Shown here: positions 28,370-40,394 of the stretch, piece by piece
Position numbering within the stretch: position 1 is the first letter of the stretch
Layout of the letters: each line of letters begins with the position of its first letter
NCBI RefSeq assembly: GCF_020532625.1
Contig: NZ_JAJAUY010000016.1
Location: 1 to 64,000 of the forward strand
DNA length: 64,000 nucleotides
Origin: Streptomyces antimicrobicus
GTDB taxonomy: Bacteria; Actinomycetota; Actinomycetes; Streptomycetales; Streptomycetaceae
Direction: 5' to 3'
Notes under the pieces: generated by a model
What the model saw: only the letters and a program-made list of their open reading frames with translations
Database searches by the model: none
What the model was told of the DNA's origin: nothing
Program-made: the position numbers and the translations under genes

Positions 28370-29524
28370 TCAGCGGTAGTTCAGTTCTGCCAGTTCCGTC
28401 GCCAGGCGGGTGCGGAACCGGGGGAGGCGGCCCAGGAGGGGGAGGAAGGTGTTGCGGGTGGCGCGGAGGAGGGGGTGGCGGACGGTGGCCAGGGTGGTCA
28501 TGCGGTCGGTGAAGGCCACCACCCGCTGGGCCACCGGGCGCCGCCGCGCCTCGTAGGCGTCCAGGTCCCGGCCGTCGGCGAGGACCCGGCCCAGGGCGTG
28601 GCCGTCCTGGATACCGGTGTTCATGCCTTGGCCCCCGGCCGGGCTGTGCACGTGCGCGGCGTCACCGGCGAGCAGCAGCCGGCCGGCCCGGTAGCGGTCG
28701 GCGACCCGGTGGTGGACGCGGAACCGCGAGGACCACACCAGCTCGCGCACCCGTGCCCGGCCGGGCATCCGCCGGTCGAGCAGGTCCTGGACCAGGGGCA
28801 GCCCCACCTCGGCCGGGGCGTCGGCCACGGTGGCGACGACCCGGTAGCGGTCGCCGGGCAGCGGGGCGACCACGGTCAGGCCCTCCGCGCCGAAGGTGAG
28901 CGAGACCTCGTCCCGGCCGGGAGCCCGGTCCATCACCACGTCGGCGAGGACGAAGGACTCGGGGTAGGAACCGCCCGTGAACCCGATCCCGGCGGCCTCG
29001 CGCACCACGCTGTGCATGCCGTCGGCGCCTACGGCGTAGGCCGCCCGGAGCGTCCGGCCGTCGGCCGTGGTGAGGGTGACGCCGTCGGGGTCCTGGACCA
29101 CGCCGGTGACCTCGTAGGGCCGGTGGATCTCCCCGCCCAGGGCCCGCAGTCGGGCGCGCAGCACGTCCTCGGTCTCGTACTGAGGGGCCATCAGCGCGTA
29201 CGGGTAGGCGGTGGGAAGGCCGCCGAAATCGGCGTGCAGGAGCGTCCGCCGCCCGTCGCGGACGGTGAACCGGCCGACGGGCAGGCCGCGCTCGACCAGC
29301 TCGGCCGCGCAGCCCAGCTCCTGGAGGACCTCCAGCGTCCGGGCGTGCACGACGCCGGCCCGGGAGGTGCGGGGGATGTCGGCCTGCCGGTCCAGGAGGA
29401 CGAAGTCCACCCCGGCCTCGGCGAGCGTGACGGCGAGGGCCAGCCCGGTGGGTCCGGCGCCGACCACGGCGACCTCGGTGCGAGCCGGGAGAGCGGGGGT
29501 GGTGCGGGGGGCGGGGCTGGTCAT
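28370..29524 (-). CDS. FAD-dependent aromatic monooxygenase
   Basis: The 384-residue flavoprotein starts at ATG 29524 (AGGAGG 8 bases upstream); the much longer open frame beyond it is antisense to the TetR gene. The FAD motif is VAVVGAGPTGLALAVTLAEAGVD (about 18-40), the DG motif is AVGADGMHSVVREA, and the GD motif is RLLLAGDAAHVHSPAGGQGMN. This is the class A hydroxylase layout that uses NAD(P)H and O2 on phenolic or related compounds. Divergence from a TetR gene with two clear palindromes between suggests induction by a toxic aromatic substrate. The substrate is unknown. Confidence 0.9.
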   Translation of the reverse strand: MTSPAPRTTPALPARTEVAVVGAGPTGLALAVTLAEAGVDFVLLDRQADIPRTSRAGVVHARTLEVLQELGCAAELVERGLPVGRFTVRDGRRTLLHADFGGLPTAYPYALMAPQYETEDVLRARLRALGGEIHRPYEVTGVVQDPDGVTLTTADGRTLRAAYAVGADGMHSVVREAAGIGFTGGSYPESFVLADVVMDRAPGRDEVSLTFGAEGLTVVAPLPGDRYRVVATVADAPAEVGLPLVQDLLDRRMPGRARVRELVWSSRFRVHHRVADRYRAGRLLLAGDAAHVHSPAGGQGMNTGIQDGHALGRVLADGRDLDAYEARRRPVAQRVVAFTDRMTTLATVRHPLLRATRNTFLPLLGRLPRFRTRLATELAELNYR

Positions 29525-29550
29525 GGCGGGCCTCCTGCGGGGGCTGCGGC

Positions 29551-29574
29551 TGATGCCAACGGCTGTTGGCATCA
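29551..29574. promoter_or_regulatory. TetR-type operator 1 (10-base perfect arms)
   Basis: TGATGCCAAC (29551-29560) and GTTGGCATCA (29565-29574) are a perfect inverted repeat with a 4-base centre, 27 bases before the monooxygenase start. The centre-to-regulator arrangement is typical of TetR proteins. Confidence 0.75.
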
Positions 29575-29599
29575 GAGTGCGCCGCCGCTCCCGCCATGT

Positions 29600-29625
29600 C
29601 AACACTTGTTGGCCTACAGGTGTTG
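29600..29625. promoter_or_regulatory. TetR-type operator 2
   Basis: CAACACTTGT (29600-29609) and ACAGGTGTTG (29616-29625) match as inverted repeats at 9 of 10 positions, 16 bases before the TetR ATG. It shares the GTTGG/CCAAC element with operator 1 and probably serves autoregulation. Confidence 0.6.
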
Positions 29626-29641
29626 GCCTAGATTGGCCGGC

Positions 29642-30217
29642 ATGACCGACCCGAGTGAATCCGGCCCCGGCCGCCGATCGTCCGACCGGACCAAAGCGGC
29701 CATCCTGCGCGCGGCCCGCGAGCACTTCGCCGCGCGGGGGTACGAGCGCACGACCATCCGCGGCGTCGCGGCGGACGCCGGGATCGACCCGTCGATGGTG
29801 ATGCGCTACTTCGGCACCAAGGAGCGCCTCTTCGACGCCGCCCTGGCGGTCGACCTGCGGCTGCCCGACCTCGCGGCGGTCCCGCCGCACGAGCTGCCCG
29901 CGGTCCTGGTGGGCCACTTCGTGGACCGGTGGGAGGGCGATCCGGCCGACGACGCCCTGCTGGTGCTGCTGCGCTCGGCGGTCACCAACGAGCAGGCCGC
30001 CGAGCGGATGCGGCGGACCTTCGCCGAGCAGGTCCTCCCGGCGCTGGCGGCCGCCCTGGGACCGGAGCGGGCCGCGCGCTGCGCGGGCCTGATCGCCTCC
30101 CAGGTCCTCGGCCTGGCCCTGACCCGCTACCTGCTGCGCCTGCCGCCGGTGGTCTCCTTGGACCGTGCCGCCCTGGTCGCCGCCTACGCCCCGGCGGTGG
30201 CCGCCGTCCTGGCCTGA
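29642..30217 (+). CDS. TetR-family transcriptional repressor
   Basis: The 191-residue regulator has its helix-turn-helix at about 15-62: RTKAAILRAAREHFAARGYERTTIRGVAADAGIDPSMVMRYFGTKERLFDAAL. The C-terminal half is the helical ligand-binding and dimer domain of the actinobacterial TetR type, with LLVLLRSAVTNEQAAERMRR and a Leu-rich end. It most likely represses the divergent monooxygenase gene through the two operators between them and its own promoter. Confidence 0.92.
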   Translation: MTDPSESGPGRRSSDRTKAAILRAAREHFAARGYERTTIRGVAADAGIDPSMVMRYFGTKERLFDAALAVDLRLPDLAAVPPHELPAVLVGHFVDRWEGDPADDALLVLLRSAVTNEQAAERMRRTFAEQVLPALAAALGPERAARCAGLIASQVLGLALTRYLLRLPPVVSLDRAALVAAYAPAVAAVLA

Positions 30218-30251
30218 GCCCGGGGAACAGCCCTTGCCCGGCGGCTGAGCC

Positions 30252-31781
30252 TCAGCGGGGCGCGTCCCCGGGCGGGCCCTGCGGCGCGTCCCCCAGCAGG
30301 CCCTGCGGCGCGGCCCCGAGTGCGTCCCGCAGCGCGTCCCTGCGGTCGCCACCGGCCTCGGCCACCAGCTCGGCCGTCGTCTGGGCCGGGCGGGCCAGCG
30401 CGAAGCGGGTCCGGCCGTCCGCGCTGACCGTGAAGCCGTGCACGGCCGGCCGGGGCAGGCTGTTGTAGCCGTAGTGGGCGGTGAAGAAGTACGCGCCCGT
30501 GTCCGGCACCACGACCAGGTCGCCGGGGTCCAGCGGCGGCAGCGCCCGGGCCTGCGCGATCAGGTCGCCGGAGAAGCAGGCCGGGCCCGCCACGTCCTGG
30601 CTGACCAGGTCCCCGCGCTTGGGTCCGCCCCGGGCGTCGTAGGCGAGGATCCGCACCGGCCACTGCTGGGGCGCGTACACGGTCCGGGTCGCCAGCTGCA
30701 CCCCCGCGTGGGTGAGGGCGATCGGGCGGCCGCCGGTGGTCTTGGTGTACTCCACCCGGGCGATCACCAGCCCGTGCTTGGCCAGCAGGGCCCGCCCGAA
30801 CTCCGTCACCAGCCCGTACGAGCCGTCGAACAACCCCGGCGCGGCCTCCCGCAGCGCCCGTACGTACTCCTCGTACGTCGGGGTCGCGGCGTCCGAGGCG
30901 AAGTTGACCGGCAGCCCGCCGCCGATGTCGATCGTGTCCACCTGCCGCCGCCCGGTCCGCCGCACGGCCGCCGCGTTGATCTCCTCGGCCAGCGCGTACA
31001 CCTCCCGCACGCTCCGCGCGATGAGCGGCAGCGGTACGCCCTGGGAGCCGGAATGGGTGTGCAGCCGGGTCAGCCAGGGCCGTTCGGCGTAGGCCCGCAG
31101 CAGCCGCTCCCGGGCGCCGGGGTCGCGCAGCCCGATGCCGAACTTCGAGGTCGCGGTGGCGGTGGACGTCGCCCCGATGGTGCCCGCCCCGGTCTGCGGG
31201 TTGACCCGGACGCCGACCGGCGGCACGGCCCCGGCCGGGACCGCCGCGACCAGGGCGTCCAGGCGGCGCAGCTCCTGGTCGTTGTCGGCGTTGAGCGCGA
31301 CGCCCGCGGCGAGGGCCTCGCGCAGCTCCGCCGTGGTCTTGGCGGGGGAGTCCAGCACGATCCGCTCCGGCGGTACGCCCGCCGCCCGGGCCAGCGCCAG
31401 CTCCCCGGGACTGGCCACCTCGCAGCCCAGCCCCGCGTCGGCCAGCAGCGCCAGCACCGGCACCAGCGGCGCGGCCTTGACGGCGAAGGCGTGCAGCACG
31501 GGCGTGCCGGGCGGCAGCGCGGCGGCGAAGGCCGCGGTGAGCGCGGCGGCGCAGGCGCGGATCCCGGCCAGGTCCAGCAGGCACACCAGCGGCGGCGCGC
31601 CGTCCGGGCCGCTGTCCGCGCCGCCGATCAGGCCCTGCTCCACCGCGGCCCGGACCGCCAGGTCGCGGCGGGCCGCGGCGGCTTCGGCGTCCGCCTGCGG
31701 CTGCGGGGCCCGCGAGGGGGGCGAGGCGTGCGCGGGGCTCGACGGGTCCGAGGGCTGCGCTCCGTACGTGTCCACGGCCAT
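30252..31781 (-). CDS. PLP-dependent group IV (alanine-racemase fold) decarboxylase
   Basis: The 509-residue enzyme resembles diaminopimelate/ornithine-type decarboxylases. The PLP Lys lies in LHAFAVKAAPL near residue 100. HTHSGSQG, DIGGGLPVNF, a Glu in VTEFGRALLAKHG, Cys in VAGPACFSGD and Tyr in PDTGAYFFTAHYGYN follow in family order. About 45 extra N-terminal residues and a C-terminal tail with repeated APQG/GDAP units are not part of the fold. The substrate is unknown; it is divergent from hutU and shares its regulatory region, so a link to histidine or amino-acid metabolism is possible. It is not likely to be the main lysA. Confidence 0.85.
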   Translation of the reverse strand: MAVDTYGAQPSDPSSPAHASPPSRAPQPQADAEAAAARRDLAVRAAVEQGLIGGADSGPDGAPPLVCLLDLAGIRACAAALTAAFAAALPPGTPVLHAFAVKAAPLVPVLALLADAGLGCEVASPGELALARAAGVPPERIVLDSPAKTTAELREALAAGVALNADNDQELRRLDALVAAVPAGAVPPVGVRVNPQTGAGTIGATSTATATSKFGIGLRDPGARERLLRAYAERPWLTRLHTHSGSQGVPLPLIARSVREVYALAEEINAAAVRRTGRRQVDTIDIGGGLPVNFASDAATPTYEEYVRALREAAPGLFDGSYGLVTEFGRALLAKHGLVIARVEYTKTTGGRPIALTHAGVQLATRTVYAPQQWPVRILAYDARGGPKRGDLVSQDVAGPACFSGDLIAQARALPPLDPGDLVVVPDTGAYFFTAHYGYNSLPRPAVHGFTVSADGRTRFALARPAQTTAELVAEAGGDRRDALRDALGAAPQGLLGDAPQGPPGDAPR

Positions 31782-31824
31782 GCAAGCCAGCCAACCACCC
31801 GGCGGGTCCGCGCGCAGCTGTTGA

Positions 31825-31838
31825 CTGAATCTATTCAG
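31825..31838. promoter_or_regulatory. Palindrome CTGAAT-CT-ATTCAG before hutU
   Basis: A perfect 6-base dyad with a 2-base centre lies between the divergent decarboxylase (start 31781) and hutU (start 31903). The same TGACTGAAT left arm appears before the RpiR gene at 27315-27323. A related TGAAT occurs at 31851. It is a candidate site for the hut regulator. Confidence 0.5.
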
Positions 31839-31902
31839 AGGGACAGGATGTGAATGGATTGCTCAACACTCCCCGTCCGGAACATCCCCAGGAGGCGCAG
31901 CC

Positions 31903-33563
<1,661 letters not shown>

Positions 33564-33567
<4 letters not shown>

Positions 33568-34823
33568 CCCGCGACGACGCCGTCCCGGCGCCCGGGGCCG
33601 CCGCCCCGGGCGCCGGGAGCTTCCACAGCATGTGGGCGGAGCTGCTGCCCGTCGGCCGCGACAGCGGCAGCGGCGGCTACCGGCGCTTCGCCTGGACCGG
33701 GGCCGACCAGGACTGCCGCGCGTGGTTCCGGGCGCAGGCCGAGGCGCGCGGGCTGGCGTACGAGGTGGACCGCAACGGCAACCAGTGGGCCTGGCTCGGG
33801 GACCCCGAGGCCGGCGACGCCGTCGTGACCGGCTCCCACCTCGACTCCGTCCCCGACGGCGGGGCCTTCGACGGCCCGCTGGGCGTGGTGTCCTCCTTCG
33901 CCGCCCTGGACGAACTCCGCCGCAGGGGCGCGGAGATCACCAGGCCGCTGGCGATCACCAACTTCGGTGACGAGGAAGGCGCCCGGTTCGGCCTGGCCTG
34001 CGTCGGCTCCCGCCTGACCGCCGGACTGCTCTCCAAGGAGCAGGCGTTCGCCCTGCGCGACGCGGACGGCGTCAGCCTGCCCCAGGCCATGGAGGCGGCC
34101 GGTCACGATCCCGGCGCCATCGGCGCCGACCCCGAGCGCCTCGCCCGGATCGGCGCGTTCGTCGAGCTCCACGTCGAACAGGGCCGGGCCCTGGACCTGT
34201 CCGGGGACCGGGTCGGCATCGCCTCCGCCATCTGGCCGCACGGCCGCTGGCGGTACGACTTCCACGGCGAGGCCAACCACGCCGGCACCACCCGCCTGGT
34301 GGACCGCCGCGACCCGATGCTCGCCTACGCCGAGACGGTCCTGGCCGCCCGGCGCGAGGCCGAGCTGGCGGGCGCCGTCGCCACCTTCGGCAAGATCTCC
34401 GTCGAGCCGAACGGCGTCAACGCCATCCCCTCCCTGGTGCGGGGCTGGCTGGACGCCCGGGCCGCCGACGAGGTCGCCCTCGACCAGGTGATCGACGGCG
34501 TCCGCAAGGCCGCCGGCGAGTACGCCGAGCGGCACGGCATCGACCTGGCCGTCACCCGGGAGTCGTACACGCCCGTGGTCGAGTTCGAGCACGCCCTGCG
34601 CGACGAGCTGGCCCGGATCCTCGGCCGTGCCACCCCCGTCCTCGGCACCGGCGCCGGACACGACGCCGGGATCCTCTCGGGCGCCGTCCCGACCGCCATG
34701 CTGTTCGTGCGCAACCCCACCGGTGTCTCGCACTCCCCGGCGGAGTCCGCCGAGGAGGACGACTGCGTCGCCGGTGTCCTCGCCCTCGCCGACGTACTGG
34801 AAGGTCTCGCGTGCCGCCGCTGA
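33564..34823 (+). CDS. M20-family amidohydrolase of the allantoate/N-carbamoyl amino acid type, in the hut operon
   Basis: The 419-residue binuclear-metal hydrolase shows the M20 metal sites [19 protein letters not shown] (His, Asp), [11 protein letters not shown] (Glu), and HVEQGRALD, plus the dimerisation-domain element [20 protein letters not shown]. The family hydrolyses allantoate, N-carbamoyl or N-formyl amino acids. Its start overlaps hutU and its end overlaps hutF, so it is made as part of histidine degradation. HutF yields N-formylglutamate, and no hutG is present here, so this protein is a good candidate for the formylglutamate-cleaving step. That is inference; annotation as allantoate amidohydrolase may be wrong. 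Confidence 0.88.
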
Positions 34824-36163
34824 CCGCGCAGCAGAAGACGTACTGGCTCGAACACGCCTGGCTCGGCACGCACGTCGAGCCGGGCGTCGCCCTGGACGTG
34901 GCCGACGGCCGCATCACCGCCGTCCGCACCGGGACGGAGGTGCCGCCCCCTGGCGTAGAGGTGCTGCGCGGGCTGACGATCCCCGGCCTGGCCAACAGCC
35001 ACAGCCATGCCTTTCACCGGGCCCTGCGCGGCACCGTGCAGGTGGGCAGCGGCACGTTCTGGACCTGGCGCGAGACCATGTACCAGGTCGCCCAGAACCT
35101 CACGCCCGACACGTACTTCCAGCTGGCCCGGGCCGTGTACGCCGAGATGGCCCTGGCCGGGATCACCTCGGTGGGCGAGTTCCACTACGTGCACCACGCC
35201 CCCGGCGGTACCCCGTACGCCGACCCCAACGCCATGGGCGAGGCGCTGATCGCGGCCGCCGCCGAGGCCGGGATCCGGATCACGCTGCTGGACACGGCCT
35301 ACCTGTCGTCCGGCTTCGGCGAGCCCCCCAACACCCACCAGCTCCGCTTCTGCGACGGCACCGCCGAGGCCTGGGCGGAGCGGGTGTCGGCCCTGAAGGA
35401 GCGCGAGCACGCCCGGATCGGCGCGGCCGTCCACTCCGTGCGGGCGGTGCCGGCCGGCCAGCTGCCGACGGTGGCCGGCTGGGCCGAGGCCCGGCACGCC
35501 CCCCTGCACGTGCACCTGTCCGAGCAGACCGCCGAGAACGAGGCCTGCGAGGCCGCGCACGGGGTGACCCCGACGCGGCTGCTCGCCGACCACGGCGTGC
35601 TCGGCCCGCGCACCACCGGGGTGCACAACACGCACCTGACGGACGCGGACATCGCGCTGCTGGGCGGTACGTCGACCGGCACGTGCATGTGCCCGACCAC
35701 GGAACGGGACCTGGCCGACGGCATCGGCCCGGCGGTCCGCCTCCAGCGGGCGGGCAGCCCGCTGTCCCTCGGCAGCGACAGCCACGCCGTGATCGACCTG
35801 CTGGAGGAGGCGCGGGCGATGGAGCTGAACGAGCGCCTCGCCTCGCGCACGCGCGGCCACTGGACGGCGGCGGCCCTGCTGCGCGCCGCCACCGCCGACG
35901 GGCACGCGGCGCTCGGCTGGGCCGACGCGGGCACGCTGGAGGTGGGCTCGCTGGCGGACTTCACCACGGTCGCGCTGGACTCGGTCCGCACGGCCGGGCC
36001 GCTGCCGCGGCTCGGCGCCGAGACGGCCGTCTTCGCGGCGACCGCGGCCGACGTCCGCCACACGGTGGTGGCGGGCCGCCACGTCGTCCGCGACGGGCAC
36101 CACACCCTCGTGGGTGACGTCCCGTCGGCCCTCGCCGCGTCCATCGCCGCCGTCCGCGGCTGA
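34811..36163 (+). CDS. hutF: Formimidoylglutamate deiminase
   Basis: The 450-residue amidohydrolase-superfamily enzyme converts N-formimino-glutamate to N-formylglutamate and ammonia. The GTG at 34811 overlaps the M20 gene by 13 bases. The metal site HxH is in GLANSHSHAFHRALRG; RLLADHGVLG, GVHNTHLTDAD, and LGSDSHAVIDLLEEARAMEL with its metal Asp follow. TFWTWRETMYQVA is typical of HutF. A role in histidine use is strongly supported by hutU and hutI on either side. Confidence 0.94.
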   Translation: MPPLTAQQKTYWLEHAWLGTHVEPGVALDVADGRITAVRTGTEVPPPGVEVLRGLTIPGLANSHSHAFHRALRGTVQVGSGTFWTWRETMYQVAQNLTPDTYFQLARAVYAEMALAGITSVGEFHYVHHAPGGTPYADPNAMGEALIAAAAEAGIRITLLDTAYLSSGFGEPPNTHQLRFCDGTAEAWAERVSALKEREHARIGAAVHSVRAVPAGQLPTVAGWAEARHAPLHVHLSEQTAENEACEAAHGVTPTRLLADHGVLGPRTTGVHNTHLTDADIALLGGTSTGTCMCPTTERDLADGIGPAVRLQRAGSPLSLGSDSHAVIDLLEEARAMELNERLASRTRGHWTAAALLRAATADGHAALGWADAGTLEVGSLADFTTVALDSVRTAGPLPRLGAETAVFAATAADVRHTVVAGRHVVRDGHHTLVGDVPSALAASIAAVRG

Positions 36164-36197
36164 CGCCCGGTTCTCGGCGGAGCCCTGAGAGGAACCC

Positions 36198-37370
36198 ATG
36201 ACCACCACCGCCATCACCCACATCAGCAGCCTCGTCACCAACGATCCGGCCCTGGGCGACGGCAGCCCCCTCGGGCTCGTCGAGAACGCGGCCGTCGTCA
36301 TCGAGGACGACCGGGTCGCCTGGGTCGGGCCGACCGCGGCGGTCCCCGCGGCGGACACCGTCCACGACGCCGAGGGCCGCGCCCTGATCCCCGGCTTCGT
36401 CGACAGCCACAGCCACCTGGTGTTCGCCGGCGACCGCACCGCCGAGTTCAACGCCCGGATGTCCGGCCGCGGCTACACCGCCGGCGGCATCCGCACCACC
36501 GTCGCCGCCACCCGCTCCGCCTCCGACGCGGAGCTCGAGGCCAACCTCGTACGCCACCTGCGCGAGGCCCTGCGCCAGGGCACCACCACCTTCGAGACCA
36601 AGTCCGGCTACGGCCTGACCGTCGCCGACGAGGCCCGCGCCCTGCGCATCGCCGCCGCGCACACCGAGGAGGTCACCTACCTCGGCGCCCACATCGTCCC
36701 GCCCGACCACGCCGACGACCCGGCCGCGTACGTCGACCTCGTCACCGGTGAGATGCTGCGGGCCTGCGCCCCGTACGCCCGCTGGGTGGACGTCTTCTGC
36801 GAGAAGGGCGCCTTCGACGGCGACCAGGCCCGGGCCGTCCTCACCGCCGGCAAGGCGATGGGCCTGATCCCGCGCATCCACGCCAACCAGCTCAGCTTCG
36901 GCCCCGGCGTCCAGCTCGGCGTCGAGCTCGGCGCGGCCTCCGCGGACCACTGCACGCACCTCACCGACGCCGACGTCGACGCCTTGGCGAACTCCGAGAC
37001 CGTCGCCACCCTGCTGCCCGGCGCCGAGTTCTCCACCCGCGCGCAGTGGCCCGACGCCCGCCGCCTGCTCGACGCGGGCGCGACCGTGGCCCTGTCCACG
37101 GACTGCAACCCCGGTTCGTCCTACACCAGCTCCATGCCGTTCTGCATCGCGCTGGCCGTCCGCGACATGCGGATGACGCCCGACGAGGCGCTGTGGTCCG
37201 CCACCGCCGGCGGGGCCCGCGCGCTGCGCCGTACCGACATCGGCACCGTCACGCCCGGCGCCCGTGCGGACCTGGCCCTGCTGGACGCGCCCAGCCATGT
37301 GCACCTGGCCTACCGGCCGGGCGTCCCGCTCGTGTCGGCCGTGTGGCACAAGGGGCGGCGGGTCGTCTGA
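36198..37370 (+). CDS. hutI: Imidazolonepropionase
   Basis: The 390-residue metal-dependent hydrolase opens the imidazolone ring to formiminoglutamate. The ATG at 36198 follows GAGAGGAA. Metal and substrate motifs are [58 protein letters not shown], and [16 protein letters not shown]. It is 34 bases after hutF and completes this part of the pathway. hutH (histidine ammonia-lyase) is not in the window, so urocanate must be made by an unlinked gene. Confidence 0.96.
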   Translation: MTTTAITHISSLVTNDPALGDGSPLGLVENAAVVIEDDRVAWVGPTAAVPAADTVHDAEGRALIPGFVDSHSHLVFAGDRTAEFNARMSGRGYTAGGIRTTVAATRSASDAELEANLVRHLREALRQGTTTFETKSGYGLTVADEARALRIAAAHTEEVTYLGAHIVPPDHADDPAAYVDLVTGEMLRACAPYARWVDVFCEKGAFDGDQARAVLTAGKAMGLIPRIHANQLSFGPGVQLGVELGAASADHCTHLTDADVDALANSETVATLLPGAEFSTRAQWPDARRLLDAGATVALSTDCNPGSSYTSSMPFCIALAVRDMRMTPDEALWSATAGGARALRRTDIGTVTPGARADLALLDAPSHVHLAYRPGVPLVSAVWHKGRRVV

Positions 37371-37434
37371 CGTCCGCGGCCGCGCGCCGCGCCGCCCGCC
37401 CGCCCCCGCCCCACCGCCCGGGAGCCGCCGCTAC

Positions 37435-37522
37435 TGACGGATCGTCAATTCGGCGGCTCCCTTTGTCTTCCCTCCGCAAGACCCCCGGCGTACCTTGAGC
37501 CACCCATCTGATGTGCCGTCAG
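37435..37522 (+). promoter_or_regulatory. Two TGACG-N3-CGTCA type palindromes before the surface-protein cluster
   Basis: TGACGGATCGTCA lies at 37435-37447 and the related CTGATGTGCCGTCAG at 37508-37522, the second only 25 bases before the GTG at 37548. Between them TACCTT (37491-37496) could be a -10 box without a clear -35. Two spaced copies of one dyad suggest a dedicated regulator. Confidence 0.45.
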
Positions 37523-37547
37523 CGTCAGTGTCCGAGGGGAAGACGAA

Positions 37548-38264
37548 GTGTCCGACCGGGAACGCTCCACCGCGCTCGTCCGATCCGTACCGCTCCTCGC
37601 CGCGCCCGCCCTCGCGGCCGCGGTCCTGCTCGCCGCCGCGCCCGGCGCGCACGCCGAGGTGGTCGACGTCGCGTACGACTGCAAGACGCCGATCGGGGAC
37701 AAGTCCGCGGTCTCGCCGATCGACATCAAGGCGGTCCAGGAGGGCGACGGCTACAGGCTGACCATGTCGTTCCAGAAGGGCGTCTCCTCCAGCCCCATCG
37801 AGCTCGGCAAGGGCGCCATGAACCCCGCCGGGGTGATCGTGGTGGACGGCGCCGAGAAGGCGAGCGTGCCGGTGACCGGGCCGCCGAACGCCGAGGCGGT
37901 GCCGGCCGACACCCCCATCAAGATCTCCGACCTCTCGGGCACCTACACGCCGAAGAAGAGCGGGAAGGTCACCTTCACGGCCGGGGTGCTCACCATCAAG
38001 GCGATGACGACCGAGACGGTCTGCACCCCCGGCAACCGCCCCGGCCCGTCCCTGGAGCTCGACGTGACGGCGGCCGGGGCCGCCGGGTCGGCCGGAACCG
38101 GCGGGTCGGCGGGGGCGGGTGGGAGCGCCGCCGGAACCCTGCCGCAGACCGGCCCCACCGACTCCGCCCTGGCGCTCGGCACCCTCGGCGGCACCGTCCT
38201 GCTCTCCGGCGCCGCCGGCGTGCTCTGGCTCACCCGGCGCGGCGGCCGGCGGGCCGGGGCCTGA
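37548..38264 (+). CDS. Secreted surface protein with LPQTG sorting signal
   Basis: The 238-residue protein starts at GTG 37548 (GAGGGGAAG nearby). The signal peptide ends near Ala36 (PGAHA). One beta-rich domain (about 37-170) begins VVDVAYDCKTPIG and holds EAVPADTPIKISDLSGTYTP. A Gly/Ala/Ser linker leads to a C-terminal sorting signal LPQTG (about 197-201), a hydrophobic helix and the basic tail RRGGRRAGA. Sortase would attach it to the wall, or it stays membrane-held. The domain is clearly homologous to the second domain of the protein at 40391. Function unknown; first gene of a four-gene cluster. Confidence 0.82.
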   Translation: MSDRERSTALVRSVPLLAAPALAAAVLLAAAPGAHAEVVDVAYDCKTPIGDKSAVSPIDIKAVQEGDGYRLTMSFQKGVSSSPIELGKGAMNPAGVIVVDGAEKASVPVTGPPNAEAVPADTPIKISDLSGTYTPKKSGKVTFTAGVLTIKAMTTETVCTPGNRPGPSLELDVTAAGAAGSAGTGGSAGAGGSAAGTLPQTGPTDSALALGTLGGTVLLSGAAGVLWLTRRGGRRAGA

Positions 38265-38280
38265 GCGGATCCCGCCCGCC

Positions 38281-39266
38281 ATGCGCCCGCCGCGCCGGCC
38301 CCGTCCGCTGCTGCTGCTCCCGCTCCTGCTCGTGCCGCTCCTCGGGTCCGCCGGCGCCGCCAGGGCCGACGGGCCCGGCTGGACGGCCGAGCCCGCCGCC
38401 GGCAGTGCCACCGGCGCGGGCGGGGCGCGCCCGTCCTTCTATCTCCAGGGCGCCCCCGGCTCCGTCCTGGAGGACCGGCTGGCCCTGGCCAACACCACCG
38501 ACCAGGAGCGCACCCTCACCCTGCGGGGTGCCGACGCCCACCGCGCCGCCGACGGGGCCTTCGCCGTACGGCCGCCCGGTCGGTCCACCGGGGCCGGGGG
38601 CTGGATCAGCTTCGGCGCGGCGGGCACCGTCAAGGTGCCGCCGCGCACCCGCGCCGTGGTCCCGTTCACCGTCACCGTGCCGCCCGCGGCCGCGCCCGGG
38701 GACCACCCGGTGGCCGTCGTCGCGACCGAGGGCGGCCACGAGGCGGACGTGCGGGTGCATCTGCGGGTGAGCGGGCCGCAGGTGGCCGCGCTGACCGTCG
38801 AGGACGTCCGGGTCCGGGGCCGGGGCGCGGGCACCGTGGTGGCGTACGCGCTGGTCAACCGCGGGAACGTGGCGCTCGCCCCCGAGGTCGGGATCGACGC
38901 CCGCGGACTGTTCGGTGACGTGCCGGGGCGGCGGGCCCACCCGGTGGGCGCCGAACTGCTGCCGGGGCAGCGGGTCGAGCTCACCGAGCCCTGGCCCGGC
39001 GCGCCGGTGCTCGACCGGGTGGAGCTCACCGTCACGGCCGGGGCCGCCGGCGCCGGCCGGGCCGGTGCCCGGGCCAGCGCCTGGTTCCTGCCGTGGGGCA
39101 TCGCCGGTACCGCCGGCGCCGGCCTGCTGGTCCTCGGCGGGCTGACCCTGCTCGCCCGCGTCCTCGTACGCCGTGCGCTCCCGGTGCCCCGCCCGCGCCC
39201 CGCCCGGGGGCGGATCCCGGCCGGGACCTCGCCGGCGGACCACCACGAACCGACGGGAGCCGCCCG

Positions 39267-39270
<4 letters not shown>
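38281..39270 (+). CDS. DUF916/WxL-interacting-type surface protein with C-terminal membrane anchor
   Basis: The 329-residue protein has a signal peptide (1-27), then a beta-sandwich region (about 50-160) with the pattern PSFYLQGAPGSVLEDRLALANTTDQERTLTLR...GAGGWISFG...VKVPPRTRAVVPFTVTVPPAAAPGDH, which resembles the DUF916 domain of peptidoglycan- and WxL-binding proteins. A second beta domain follows (about 165-260, VNRGNVALAPEVGIDARGLFGDVPG), then a transmembrane helix (about 272-295) and a Pro/Arg cytoplasmic tail. Its ATG is 16 bases after the preceding stop; its TGA overlaps the next GTG. The similarity is from pattern recognition only. Confidence 0.72.

Positions 39271-40390
<1,120 letters not shown>

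Positions 40391-40394
<4 letters not shown>

Noticed and set aside
27314..30217. A 967-residue open frame ending with the TetR sequence
   Set aside because: Only the last 191 residues (from 29642) look like a real protein; the rest is out-of-frame or antisense to the RpiR and monooxygenase genes.
28370..30352. A 660-residue version of the FAD monooxygenase
   Set aside because: The extra N-terminus is antisense to the TetR gene and lacks conserved sequence; ATG 29524 has a strong ribosome-binding site.
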